From Fusobacterium varium (GTDB taxonomy: Bacteria; Fusobacteriota; Fusobacteriia; Fusobacteriales; Fusobacteriaceae), in the NCBI GenBank assembly GCA_021531615.1, contig JADYUE010000018.1:1-40064 (forward strand): a stretch of 40,064 nt of DNA, written 5' to 3'. The first letter of the stretch is position 1; each line of letters starts with the position of its first letter. Below the pieces are notes generated by a model. The model saw only the letters and a list, made by a program, of their open reading frames with translations. It made no database searches and was not told where the DNA came from. Positions 16,439 through 24,023 of this stretch are shown here, piece by piece. Made by a program: the position numbers and the translations under genes.

Positions 16439-16993
16439 ATGAAAAATATTGAAAAGAGATTTGAAAAACTAATTGAAAAATTAAAGAGTGATGAATTTTA
16501 TAATAATAGAGGTCTAGCAAATGAAGTTCCTTTTTATATTTTTGATTATCAACCTGAAGATGAGCTTATTGTGAGATATAAAGTAAAAAATGATGTATTG
16601 AGATCCTTAGAAGAAACTAAATTAATTGGAGTAGAGATAGATCTATTTGACCTACTTCTTGAGAGCTTAGAAAGAGATGATATTTTTGATACAGTTTTTA
16701 AGATGGAGGAAAAAAGAGGAACAGATATTTTATATAAAAAATTAAAGAATAGTTTTAATATGGAGGTTATTCTTGAATTAATAAAAGAAAAGGCTAAGAA
16801 TAAGAATTTAGTTATTATAACAGGGACTGGAAAAATATATCCAATAGTTAGAAGTCATGCGCTTCTTAATAATTTACAAAATCTATTTAATGAAACAAAG
16901 GTGATACTATTTTTCCCTGGAGAGTATACAACAACAGATTTGAGACTTTTTGGATTTAAGGATAATAACTATTATAGAGCATTTAAATTATAA
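16439..16993 (+). CDS. brxB: BREX system protein BrxB (DUF1788)
   Basis: A 184-residue protein matching BrxB (DUF1788). The N-terminal VPFYIFDYQPEDELIVRY block (about residues 30-47) and the C-terminal FFPGEYTTTDLRLFGF followed by NYYRAFKL are typical of the family. BrxB has been found essential for BREX methylation, though its biochemical role is unclear. It is the last BREX gene, 21 bp after brxA, and is followed by a strong terminator. This marks the end of the operon and leaves no room for brxL. Confidence 0.85.
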   Translation: MKNIEKRFEKLIEKLKSDEFYNNRGLANEVPFYIFDYQPEDELIVRYKVKNDVLRSLEETKLIGVEIDLFDLLLESLERDDIFDTVFKMEEKRGTDILYKKLKNSFNMEVILELIKEKAKNKNLVIITGTGKIYPIVRSHALLNNLQNLFNETKVILFFPGEYTTTDLRLFGFKDNNYYRAFKL

Positions 16994-16998
16994 GAATT

Positions 16999-17034
16999 AA
17001 CCACTTCAATTTTACTGGAGTGGTTTTTATTTTA
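16999..17034 (+). terminator. Rho-independent terminator of the BREX operon
   Basis: A 10-bp stem AACCACTTCA (16999-17008) / TGGAGTGGTT (17016-17025), with one G-T pair, is followed by TTTATTTT. It lies six bases after the brxB stop codon. Confidence 0.9.
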
Positions 17035-17182
17035 GAAAAATATAGTCAAGAGATGATAAATTCATTATTATACTATGTTGTGAGAGATTTTTAAAATCGT
17101 AAAAATAAAAAGTGTATCAATATAACATTTTTTATGATAAAATAAGATATATAAACAACATTTTTTAAGAGGTGAGCAAAAG

Positions 17183-18475
17183 ATGAAGAGAAAAATAGAA
17201 GAAAAATTAATTGAATGGAAAAATAGAGAAAATCACAAACCTCTTATAATAGATGGTGCAAGGCAGATAGGAAAAACTTATATAGCTTTTTCTTTTGGAA
17301 AAGAAAATTATAAGAATAGTGTTTATTTTAACTTTGAGAACTCAAAGGATCTAAATAGAATCTTTGAAAAGGATTTGAATCCTGAAAGAATTATAAGAGA
17401 GCTTTCAGTATTTTCAGGAAGTACTATTTTAGAAAAAGAAACACTTATTATCTTTGACGAGATACAAGCTAGTGAAAAAGCATTAACTTCTTTGAAATAT
17501 TTTTATGAAAAGAAGCCTAATTATGATATTATATGTGCAGGAAGCCTTTTAGGAGTGGCATTAAATAGAGAAAGCTATTCTTTTCCAGTAGGGAAAGTAG
17601 AATTATTAAGAATGTATCCTATGGATTTTGAAGAGTTTTTATGGGCTTTAAATGAAATAGAACTTTCTAAAATGATAAGAGAACATTTTAATAGTAATGA
17701 GGCATTTTCTTTACATGATAAAGCTATGGAATATTATAAGAAATACCTTGTTATAGGTGGAATGCCAAGGGTTATCTTAGATTATATAGAAACAGAAAAT
17801 TTTGATTTTGTTTATTCATCACAAAAAACTCTTAATGATTCATATATTGCAGATATGGCAAAATATGCAACACCTTATGAAACTGTAAAAATAATGAATA
17901 CCTTTAATAGTATACCAGCTCAATTAGCAAAGGAAAATAAGAAATTTCAATATAAGGTTATTAAATCTGGAGCAAGGGCAAATGAGTATGAAGTTCCTAT
18001 TGAATGGCTTGTATCTTCTGGAGTAATTAATAAATGTGTTAAAGTAACAGAGGGAAAATTACCATTAAAAGCTTATTCAGAGCCTTCATCGTTTAAAATA
18101 TATTTAGCTGATACAGGGTTATTATGTTCAAAATTTGAGATACCTGCTAATATAATTTTATATGGAAATGATACTTTTACAGAGTTTAGAGGGGCATTAA
18201 CTGAGAATTATGTTTGTTCAGCTTTAGCTATGAATAACTATACCTCTTATTATTTCGAGAAAAATCAAACTTTAGAAATAGATTTTGTAATTCAAGATAA
18301 AGAGGGAAATATTATTCCAGTAGAGGTAAAAAGTGCTGAGCATGTTAGAGCCACAAGTCTTAATAACTATATAAAAAGATATTCTCCTAAATACTCAATA
18401 AGAGTTTCAGGAAAAAATTTTGGATTTGAAAATGGAATAAAGAGTGTTCCTTTATATGCTGTGTTCTGTATTTAA
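17183..18475 (+). CDS. AAA+ ATPase with C-terminal DUF4143 nuclease-like domain
   Basis: A 430-residue protein of the AAA_14/DUF4143 family. The P-loop is GARQIGKT (residues 25-32) and Walker B is IIFDEIQ with Asp92-Glu93. The middle part has the family blocks AGSLLGVAL and the PVGKVELLRMYPMDFEEFLW stretch. The C-terminal domain has a PD-(D/E)XK-like set: Asp367 in IDFVIQD, then Glu381 and Lys383 in VEVKS. Such genes are common in anaerobes, often near mobile or defence loci, and their function is not established. AGAGGTGAG precedes the ATG. The BREX terminator separates it from brxB, so it is a separate unit. It occupies the place where brxL would be expected. Confidence 0.85.
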   Translation: MKRKIEEKLIEWKNRENHKPLIIDGARQIGKTYIAFSFGKENYKNSVYFNFENSKDLNRIFEKDLNPERIIRELSVFSGSTILEKETLIIFDEIQASEKALTSLKYFYEKKPNYDIICAGSLLGVALNRESYSFPVGKVELLRMYPMDFEEFLWALNEIELSKMIREHFNSNEAFSLHDKAMEYYKKYLVIGGMPRVILDYIETENFDFVYSSQKTLNDSYIADMAKYATPYETVKIMNTFNSIPAQLAKENKKFQYKVIKSGARANEYEVPIEWLVSSGVINKCVKVTEGKLPLKAYSEPSSFKIYLADTGLLCSKFEIPANIILYGNDTFTEFRGALTENYVCSALAMNNYTSYYFEKNQTLEIDFVIQDKEGNIIPVEVKSAEHVRATSLNNYIKRYSPKYSIRVSGKNFGFENGIKSVPLYAVFCI

Positions 18476-18511
18476 TTTTATAAGATAGTAAAGCAATAAC
18501 AGAGGAATATA

Positions 18512-18520
18512 TGCTATAAT
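18512..18520 (+). promoter_or_regulatory. Extended -10 promoter of the broken ATPase gene
   Basis: ATGCTATAAT contains a TG-extended -10 element (TATAAT at 18515-18520), 32 bp before the start codon. No good -35 is seen. Confidence 0.5.
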
Positions 18521-18552
18521 GTATATAAATCAAAAGAAAGAGAGGTGTAGAT

Positions 18553-20178
18553 ATGAAGAAAATTCCTATTGGGATAGAAGATTTTAAAATGTTAATATCA
18601 GATGATTACTTCTATATTGATAAAACTAAATTTATTGAAGAAATAATGAATGATGGAGCTTTAGTTAAACTTTTTACTCGCCCAAGAAGATTTGGAAAAA
18701 CTCTTAATATGTCTATGCTTAAGCATTTTTTTGACATAAGAAAAGCAGAAGAAAATAAAAAGCTATTTGATGATTTATATATAAAAAATTCTCCTGTATT
18801 TGCAAAACAGGGAAAATATCCCGTAATCTTTATTTCAATGAAAGGAATAAAAGGGACTACTTGGGAAGAAATGCAAAAAAGTATAAGAAAAACTTTTTCA
18901 AATTTATATAATGAGTACAAATATTTAAGAGAAGATTTAGATGAAAGAAATAAAAGGCAATTTGATAAAATATGGTTTGAAGAGACAGTTGAAAATTATG
19001 ATGATGCTTTAAGATTTTTAAGTGAAATTTTAGAAGAACAGTATAATGAAAAAGTTATAGTTTTAATAGATGAATATGATGTTCCTCTAACTATGGCTTA
19101 TGAGTACGGTTTTTATGATATAGCTGTTGTTTTCTTTAAAAGTATGTATGGAGCTTGTTTAAAAACCAATTCAAGTTTAAAAATGGGAGTTCTTACAGGT
19201 GCAATAAGAGTAGCTCAAGCAGGAATATTCTCTGACCTTAATAATATTGAAACTCATACAATACTAGATGAAGCATATGATGAATATTTTGGGCTTTTGG
19301 AAAATGAAGTTGAAAATGCTTTAATAGAATATAAGTCAGAAGATAAATTAGAAGATGTCAAGTCTTGGTATGACGGCTATAAATTTGGAAATATGGAGGT
19401 ATACAATCCGTGGAGTATTTTAAAATATATAAAATATAAAAAATTAGATGCTTACTGGATAAATACTTCTGGAAATGCTTTAATAAAAGAATTGCTGCTT
19501 CTTTCAGATGGAATAGTTTTTGAGGACTTGGATAATTTAGTAAACGGTCAGGAAAAAACTATATATGTTAATGAAAATGTAGCTTTAGGAAATAATTTAG
19601 ACCCAAACAGATTGTGGGAACTTATGCTTTTCTCAGGATATTTAACTGTAAAAGAAAAAATAAACAGTGAAGCATATTTAGTTAAAATTCCTAATAAAGA
19701 GATACAATCATTTTTCAAAAGTCTTTTTGCTGAAATAGTATTTAAAGGAAAAAGTAATATAGCAAGTATGAAAGGTGCTTTAGAAAGTAAAGATATAAAT
19801 ACTATTGTAAGAATTTTAGAAAAGGTTGTGCTTAATGCAATAAGTTTCTATGATACAAATAAAAAATTTGAAAATCCATATCAGACATTACTTGCAGGAT
19901 TTTTCTATGCCTTAGATGATTATTATGAAATGAAACCAAATTCAGAAACATGATACGGAAGAGCTGATATAGTATTAATACCAAGAAATAAGAAATGGTC
20001 AGGATATGTATTAGAGCTGAAAAGAGCCAAAACTAAAAATCTTGAAAAAGAGGCATCAAAGGCTCTTGAGCAGATAGAAGAAAAGAAATATGATACTTTA
20101 CTAATAAATGAAGGAATAAAAGATATAATAAAAATTGGTTTGGTATTTGATGGTAAAAAAGCAGTAGCTTATTACTAA
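18553..20178 (+). pseudogene. AAA-ATPase-like / PD-(D/E)XK nuclease family protein, interrupted by in-frame TGA
   Basis: The frame encodes an ATPase-like domain (RPRRFGKT at residues 43-50, VIVLIDEYDVPL further on) and then the DUF1703-type nuclease domain. A TGA at 19951-19953 (codon 467) stops it in a conserved stretch, where the family usually has Gly before YGR-x-D; GGA to TGA is one base change. The same frame continues for 74 codons to TAA at 20176, carrying Asp472 in YGRADI and Glu488-x-Lys490 in LELKRA, the nuclease residues. The truncated product (466 residues) would keep the ATPase part and lose the catalytic core. It has its own extended -10 and ribosome binding site (AGAGGTG). A sequencing error is possible but would need to mimic a simple point mutation. 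Confidence 0.8.
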
Positions 20179-20304
20179 AATATTCATGAAAATCTATCTA
20201 AAATTGTGTAAGAATTTTGACATAGATAACAAAAAGGTAACAAAATAGAAAAGTAAAATTTTAAAGATGGCTTTATTTAAACTTTTAAAGATATGAAAAA
20301 TTAG

Positions 20305-20379
20305 AAGTTTCAGTTTACTCAGAAAAATAATAGCATTTAATGAATTTTAGAGAAGCCAAAATAGGCTTCTCTTTTTTTG
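20305..20379 (+). repeat. Right 75-bp direct repeat of the island
   Basis: Identical to 5431-5505: last rpmA codons, stop codon and the full terminator hairpin (20349-20378). There is no rpmA gene upstream here, so this is a displaced copy of the gene end. It also ends any transcript leaving the island before the doc module. Confidence 0.93.
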
Positions 20380-20404
20380 TAATATAAATTTTTAGAGGTG
20401 AAAA

Positions 20405-20503
20405 ATGGAAGAGATAATAGAAAATCAAGATAGAGAAAAAGTGATAAAGTTAGCAGACTACTATTTAGATAAGTATTTAGAAGCGTTTGAGGAGTTAGCA
20501 TGA
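20405..20503 (+). CDS. Short antitoxin-like ORF upstream of doc (Phd C-terminal remnant or mini-antitoxin)
   Basis: A 32-residue ORF, MEEIIENQDREKVIKLADYY followed by LDKYLEAFEELA, all helix-forming. It has AGAGGTG six bases before its ATG, and its TGA overlaps the doc start (ATGA), so the two are translationally coupled. Full Phd antitoxins have about 70-80 residues with an N-terminal DNA-binding part. Only a C-terminal toxin-binding-like helix is present here. The island repeat ends 25 bp upstream, so the N-terminal part may have been lost at the junction. Assignment rests on position and size, since no sequence motif proves it. Confidence 0.5.
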   Translation: MEEIIENQDREKVIKLADYYLDKYLEAFEELA

Positions 20504-20841
20504 TTATAAAATTAACTAAAGAAGATATAATTTGTTTACATGAAAAAATTATAGATAAAACTGGAGGAATTAGAGGAATAAGAGATATTGGACTTTTGGA
20601 AAATGCTATAAACTCTTCTTTTATTACTTTTGGTGGAGAGGATTTATATCAAGATTTAGAAGCAAAAGGAAAACAACTGTGCAACTCTCTTATAAGAAAT
20701 CACCCATTTTTAGATGGAAATAAAAGAATAGGAATTTTAGCAATGTTAGTATTTCTTGATATAAATGGAAAAAAGCTAGAAATAACTAATGAAGAGATAG
20801 TTAAATTAGGTTTAAATATAGCCAAAGGAAATGAAAAATAA
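20500..20841 (+). CDS. doc: Death-on-curing (Doc) family toxin, Fic fold
   Basis: A 113-residue Doc-type Fic protein. The active-site motif is HPFLDGNKRIG (residues 68-78), the HxFx(D/N)xNKR form found in Doc toxins. Fic AMP-transferases end the motif in GNGR instead. P1 Doc phosphorylates EF-Tu and stops translation. The N-terminal LTKEDIICLHEKII and the GGIRDIGLLENAI-like stretch are family-typical. Length is slightly below P1 Doc (126). All motif residues are present, so the toxin looks active and needs an antitoxin. The only candidate is the 32-residue ORF whose stop overlaps this start. It lies just outside the right island repeat. Confidence 0.88.
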   Translation: MIIKLTKEDIICLHEKIIDKTGGIRGIRDIGLLENAINSSFITFGGEDLYQDLEAKGKQLCNSLIRNHPFLDGNKRIGILAMLVFLDINGKKLEITNEEIVKLGLNIAKGNEK

Positions 20842-20929
20842 AATTTACCTAAGATTTACAAAAAATATATACTTATTTTACTCCTGTTATAGATAATATT
20901 CTTGAAAACTTTTGAGGAGGATATATCTT

Positions 20930-21886
20930 ATGATAAGGACTAAAATTAGTTTAATTTCTACTCTTGTATTTTTTCTAGCATTTGCTTTTTCATATGCAAT
21001 AAAAGATGGTGAGTACTACAAATTAACAATTTTGCCCACAAATGATATTCATGGGAATCTTGAGAACCTGCCAGAGTATTCAACTATTATTAATCAAGAA
21101 CGTAAAAATATTGAGAATCTATTGATTCTTGAAGGTGGAGATCTTTTTGCTAGAGGTGAATTTAGTATATTTAATGGGATACCTGAGATGAAAATTCTTA
21201 ATACGATTGGTTATGATGCTTGGGTTTTAGGAAATAATGATTTTAGAAAACCTATAAATAAGAAATTACCTGAAGATGATAAAACTTTAAATAATCTTAT
21301 TAAACTTTCAAAGCAACCAACTCTTTGTGCCAATGTTGTGTATAAAGAAAATGAAAAGTTATTAGCTGGAGTAAAACCATATATTATAAAAAAGATAAAT
21401 GGAGTTAAAATAGGAATAATTGGTTTAACTTCAATGAAACCTCAAGTGAGAGGATATGAGCCAGACAAGATATTTTTAGATGCAGAAAAAACTTTGAAGG
21501 AGCAGATTGCTAGGTTAGAAGGAAAAACAGATATAAATATAGTTTTATCCCATTGTGGACTTGCAGTAGATACTAAATTGGCTAATGTTGCAGGAGTTTC
21601 AGCAGTATTAGGAGCTGATGATCATTATCATATGTCCTCTCCTATCTATTGGGTATGGGGAAATGAAAAAAGTGTTCCAATAGTTCAGCATGGTGGAGAA
21701 GAGAAACATGTTTTAGGTAAACTTGAGCTTGTTTTTCAAAAGAAAGATGGAAAGATGAAGTTAGTTAATTTCTCTGGAAGTGAATATGATATAGAGTTTG
21801 TTCAAGAAGATGAGAAAGTTAGAGAGATAATAGAGGAGTATAGAGAAAAATTAAGAAATATTCCTGTAATAAGAAAATCAGCATAG
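20930..21886 (+). CDS. Exported UshA-like metallophosphatase (5'-nucleotidase N-terminal domain), altered active site
   Basis: A 318-residue protein with a signal peptide (MIRTKISLISTLVFFLAFAF, cleaved near 23) and a calcineurin-like phosphoesterase domain like the N-terminal half of UshA. TNDIHGN (37-43) and EGGDLFARGE match metal-binding motifs. The usual GNHE motif is GNND (101-104), so the catalytic His is Asn, and the late GHxH-type motif reads GADDHYH. The C-terminal 5'-nucleotidase domain of full-length UshA is absent. The ATG at 20930 is chosen for AGGAGG eight bases before it; an upstream TTG would overlap that site. It may have weak or changed activity, or bind a ligand only. The gene stands alone, followed by a terminator. 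Confidence 0.8.
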   Translation: MIRTKISLISTLVFFLAFAFSYAIKDGEYYKLTILPTNDIHGNLENLPEYSTIINQERKNIENLLILEGGDLFARGEFSIFNGIPEMKILNTIGYDAWVLGNNDFRKPINKKLPEDDKTLNNLIKLSKQPTLCANVVYKENEKLLAGVKPYIIKKINGVKIGIIGLTSMKPQVRGYEPDKIFLDAEKTLKEQIARLEGKTDINIVLSHCGLAVDTKLANVAGVSAVLGADDHYHMSSPIYWVWGNEKSVPIVQHGGEEKHVLGKLELVFQKKDGKMKLVNFSGSEYDIEFVQEDEKVREIIEEYREKLRNIPVIRKSA

Positions 21887-21915
21887 AGAGAAAAATTAAA
21901 AAATTATATAAATGG

Positions 21916-21965
21916 ACTGTGTGTAAAGTTTTAAGAGATTAAAATTTTATATACAGTTTTTTTAT
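21916..21965 (+). terminator. Rho-independent terminator after the metallophosphatase
   Basis: ACTGTGTGTAAA (from 21916) pairs with TTTATATACAGT (to 21957), with G-T pairs, followed by a run of seven T. It sits 30 bp after the stop codon. Confidence 0.75.
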
Positions 21966-22077
21966 TGTGCTTATTATTATAAAAAATTTTAATAGTTTAT
22001 AAGTACTATTTTAAATCAAACTAGAATAAAATAGTTTAAAAAATTCTAAAAAAGTTTTATTTTCTTAATAAAAATGA

Positions 22078-22106
22078 TTGACTAATTAAATAAAAAATAG
22101 TATCAT
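22078..22106 (+). promoter_or_regulatory. Promoter of the peptide-use operon
   Basis: TTGACT (22078-22083), a 17-bp spacer and TATCAT (22101-22106). Just downstream, AACGTTTAA (22120) and AATGTTTAA (22133) form a 13-bp-spaced direct repeat that could be an operator, perhaps for the regulator encoded first in the operon. Confidence 0.65.
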
Positions 22107-22151
22107 TTAAAAATAAACAAACGTTTAATAAAAATGTTTAAAGGTGATTAG

Positions 22152-22682
22152 ATGAATAGTGAAAATATAAATGAATTAGAAATAGATGATTTAGTAAAAG
22201 GTTATACATATAATAAAGAGACAAATGAGTATAGATGCTTATTTTGTGAAAAAATATATGAGGATGGATATATCTTTGAATACAATGAAAAAATGGTTTC
22301 TGCTGAAAAGAGAATGAAACTTCATATAGAAGAGGAGCATGAGGGGGTATTTTTATCTCTTTTAGGTTTAGAAAAAGAGATAAGTGGTTTAAGTGATATT
22401 CAAAAAAAATTATTATCTCTGTTAGCAGAGCAAAAAGATAATAAAGAGATAGCAGAGGAGATGGAGATAACAACTTCAACAGTGAGAACACATAAATTTT
22501 ATCTTCAAAAGATGAAGAAACAAGCAAAAATTTTACTTGCCATAATGGAAGCTTTAGAATTAGAAGAAAAGAAAGATAAAAAATTAAAAAATGGAATAGA
22601 AAAAGATGAAAATTTAGAAACAGAGAAGATTTTTTCTATAAATTCACTACACCCATTTTTTACACAATATAATTTAAAATAG
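22152..22682 (+). CDS. LuxR-type HTH transcriptional regulator with CxxC/HxxxxH motif
   Basis: A 176-residue protein. The N-terminal part has Cys29-x2-Cys32 and His58-x4-His63, a possible zinc site. Residues about 80-135 form a LuxR/GerE-type helix-turn-helix (LSDIQKKLLSLLAEQKDNKE, then IAEEMEITTSTVRTH), with the usual recognition-helix pattern TVRTH. The C-terminal tail is charged. The family is seen as a regulator in anaerobes, but I do not recognise a named member. It is the first gene of the operon and lies 10 bp before the transporter, so it probably controls the genes behind it. The signal could be a metal or a peptide; nothing in the sequence decides this. Confidence 0.72.
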   Translation: MNSENINELEIDDLVKGYTYNKETNEYRCLFCEKIYEDGYIFEYNEKMVSAEKRMKLHIEEEHEGVFLSLLGLEKEISGLSDIQKKLLSLLAEQKDNKEIAEEMEITTSTVRTHKFYLQKMKKQAKILLAIMEALELEEKKDKKLKNGIEKDENLETEKIFSINSLHPFFTQYNLK

Positions 22683-22692
22683 GAGATTATTT

Positions 22693-24014
22693 ATGTTTGA
22701 AACCAAGTTGAAAAAGAATCGTTGGAATCTGATTATGTTTATTATAAGCTATACAATTAACAATATTATAAGTGGTATAGTTTATGATGTTTACATTAAT
22801 TATCTACAAGATACTTCAGAAAGTTTAGCTAAATCTTTTTGGTCTTATTATGGATATTCAGCCTTTGTAGGAGCATTTCTACTTCTATTTATATCAAAGA
22901 TTGGATATAAAAAGATAGTTATATTTTGTAGTTTAGCTTGTTCAATAACATTGATAGCAGCAGCTTATTTTAAAGAAACATATATATTTTACATTTCAAC
23001 TTTGTTTATTTTAACAGGGATTCAACTACATTTTTCAGTGTTGTCTCCATATATAGCAACATATGCAGAGTTCAAAGAGAAGATAAAATGGTTTTCAAGG
23101 CCTTTTATATTGGATATGTAGGATTTTTTCTTTCAACATATTTAGGGGGATATTTTGTTGTAAGACTTTTTGCTAAATATATTGGGAAAAATTTCCATGA
23201 GGCAAAGGAGATTACTGCAACAGTTTTGGAGATGGATAGTGTAACTAAAGGATTGTACATAGATTCAATGGGAAAAATTCTTATGATTTCAGGGATAATA
23301 TCACTTTTAGCACTGATTCCAGCCTTTTTAATAAAAGAAGAAAAGGAAGATTATATCTATCAAAAAAAAGAAAAACATAAATTGGTAGAGATAAAATCAA
23401 ACTTAAAAAAACTTATGAAGAAAAATACAGTAGTTTACCTGATTTATTGGGGATTGACAAACTTTGGAATGGGATTGTTTACATCATATTTTACAGTTTT
23501 CTTAAATAGAGTTCTCTATATAGACAAGGCAACATCCTCATTATTGGTTTCTATCTCCTATGGAGCAATGGTTATATTTATGCTGTTTACAGATAAATGT
23601 GTAAAGAAGTTTGGACAAGTAGTTACTCTTGTTGGAACTTCTTTAATGGCAATACCCTTTATGCTTTTAATTGCTCAAGGAGATAGATTTGGAAATAATA
23701 TGGTGTGGGTAGTTGGAATATCATTGTTTATGAGAGCAGGGTTAATGAATCTTAGCAGTCCAATAGATAGTTCTTTTTCAATGGAGATAGTAGAACCAGA
23801 ATTAAGACCGATATATGCCTCAATTATTAATTTTATTGCTGGGATAGCAAGTATAGTAAGTGGGTACTATACAGGAAAATATCTATTTGTTAATTTAGAA
23901 GGGTATAGAGAGGCATATTATATAGCAGCAGGAATATATGGAGTGGCAAGTTTAATATTTATTCTTAACTTTATGAAGTATAATAGAGTTTCTTCAGAGG
24001 AAGAGATGAGATAG
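22693..24014 (+). pseudogene. MFS transporter split by a single-base frameshift
   Basis: The first frame (22693-23121) encodes about four membrane helices and runs off after KIKWFS. The second frame (from about 23088 to 24014) resumes at AFYIGYVGFFLSTYLGGYFV and carries the remaining helices and the C-terminus. Joined, they make an MFS protein of about 440 residues, the usual size. The whole stretch is 1322 nt, one base short of a multiple of three, so a single deletion near 23091-23105 explains the break. No slippery heptamer in the right phase or stimulating hairpin was seen there. It may be a real frameshift, a reversible switch or a sequencing error. A full-length MFS gene (25553-26821) lies in the same operon and may replace it. 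Confidence 0.8.
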
Positions 24015-24023
24015 GAGGATAAA

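Larger units (their letters stand above)
5506..20379 (+). mobile_element. Genomic island carrying BREX phage defence, inserted at the 3' end of rpmA
   Basis: The region between the two 75-bp repeats breaks ribosomal and metabolic gene content with a defence operon (brxC, pglX, pglZ, brxA, brxB) and two ATPase/PD-(D/E)XK genes, all on the plus strand. No integrase, transposase or relaxase gene was found inside. The island may have lost it, may depend on a recombinase encoded elsewhere, or may have come in by homologous recombination using the rpmA end. The boundary could equally be set at 5431-20304. Just left of the right repeat, some bases (CTT..AAAGAT..AAAAA) weakly resemble earlier rpmA codons, so the duplicated stretch may once have been longer. 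Confidence 0.75.

Noticed and set aside
19951-19953. Selenocysteine or recoding at the TGA of the ATPase/nuclease gene
   Set aside because: The family normally has Gly at this place, no Cys/Sec-type active site is known there, and no recoding hairpin is evident just after it. A GGA to TGA change is simpler.
5506-20304. Integrase, transposase or other mobility gene inside the island
   Set aside because: All long frames were assigned to BREX or ATPase/nuclease families and none shows a recombinase motif. The island call rests on the repeats and the gene content alone.
23088-23121. Programmed -1 frameshift in the MFS gene
   Set aside because: No slippery heptamer in the correct phase and no stimulating stem were found in the overlap. 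A one-base deletion explains the length.
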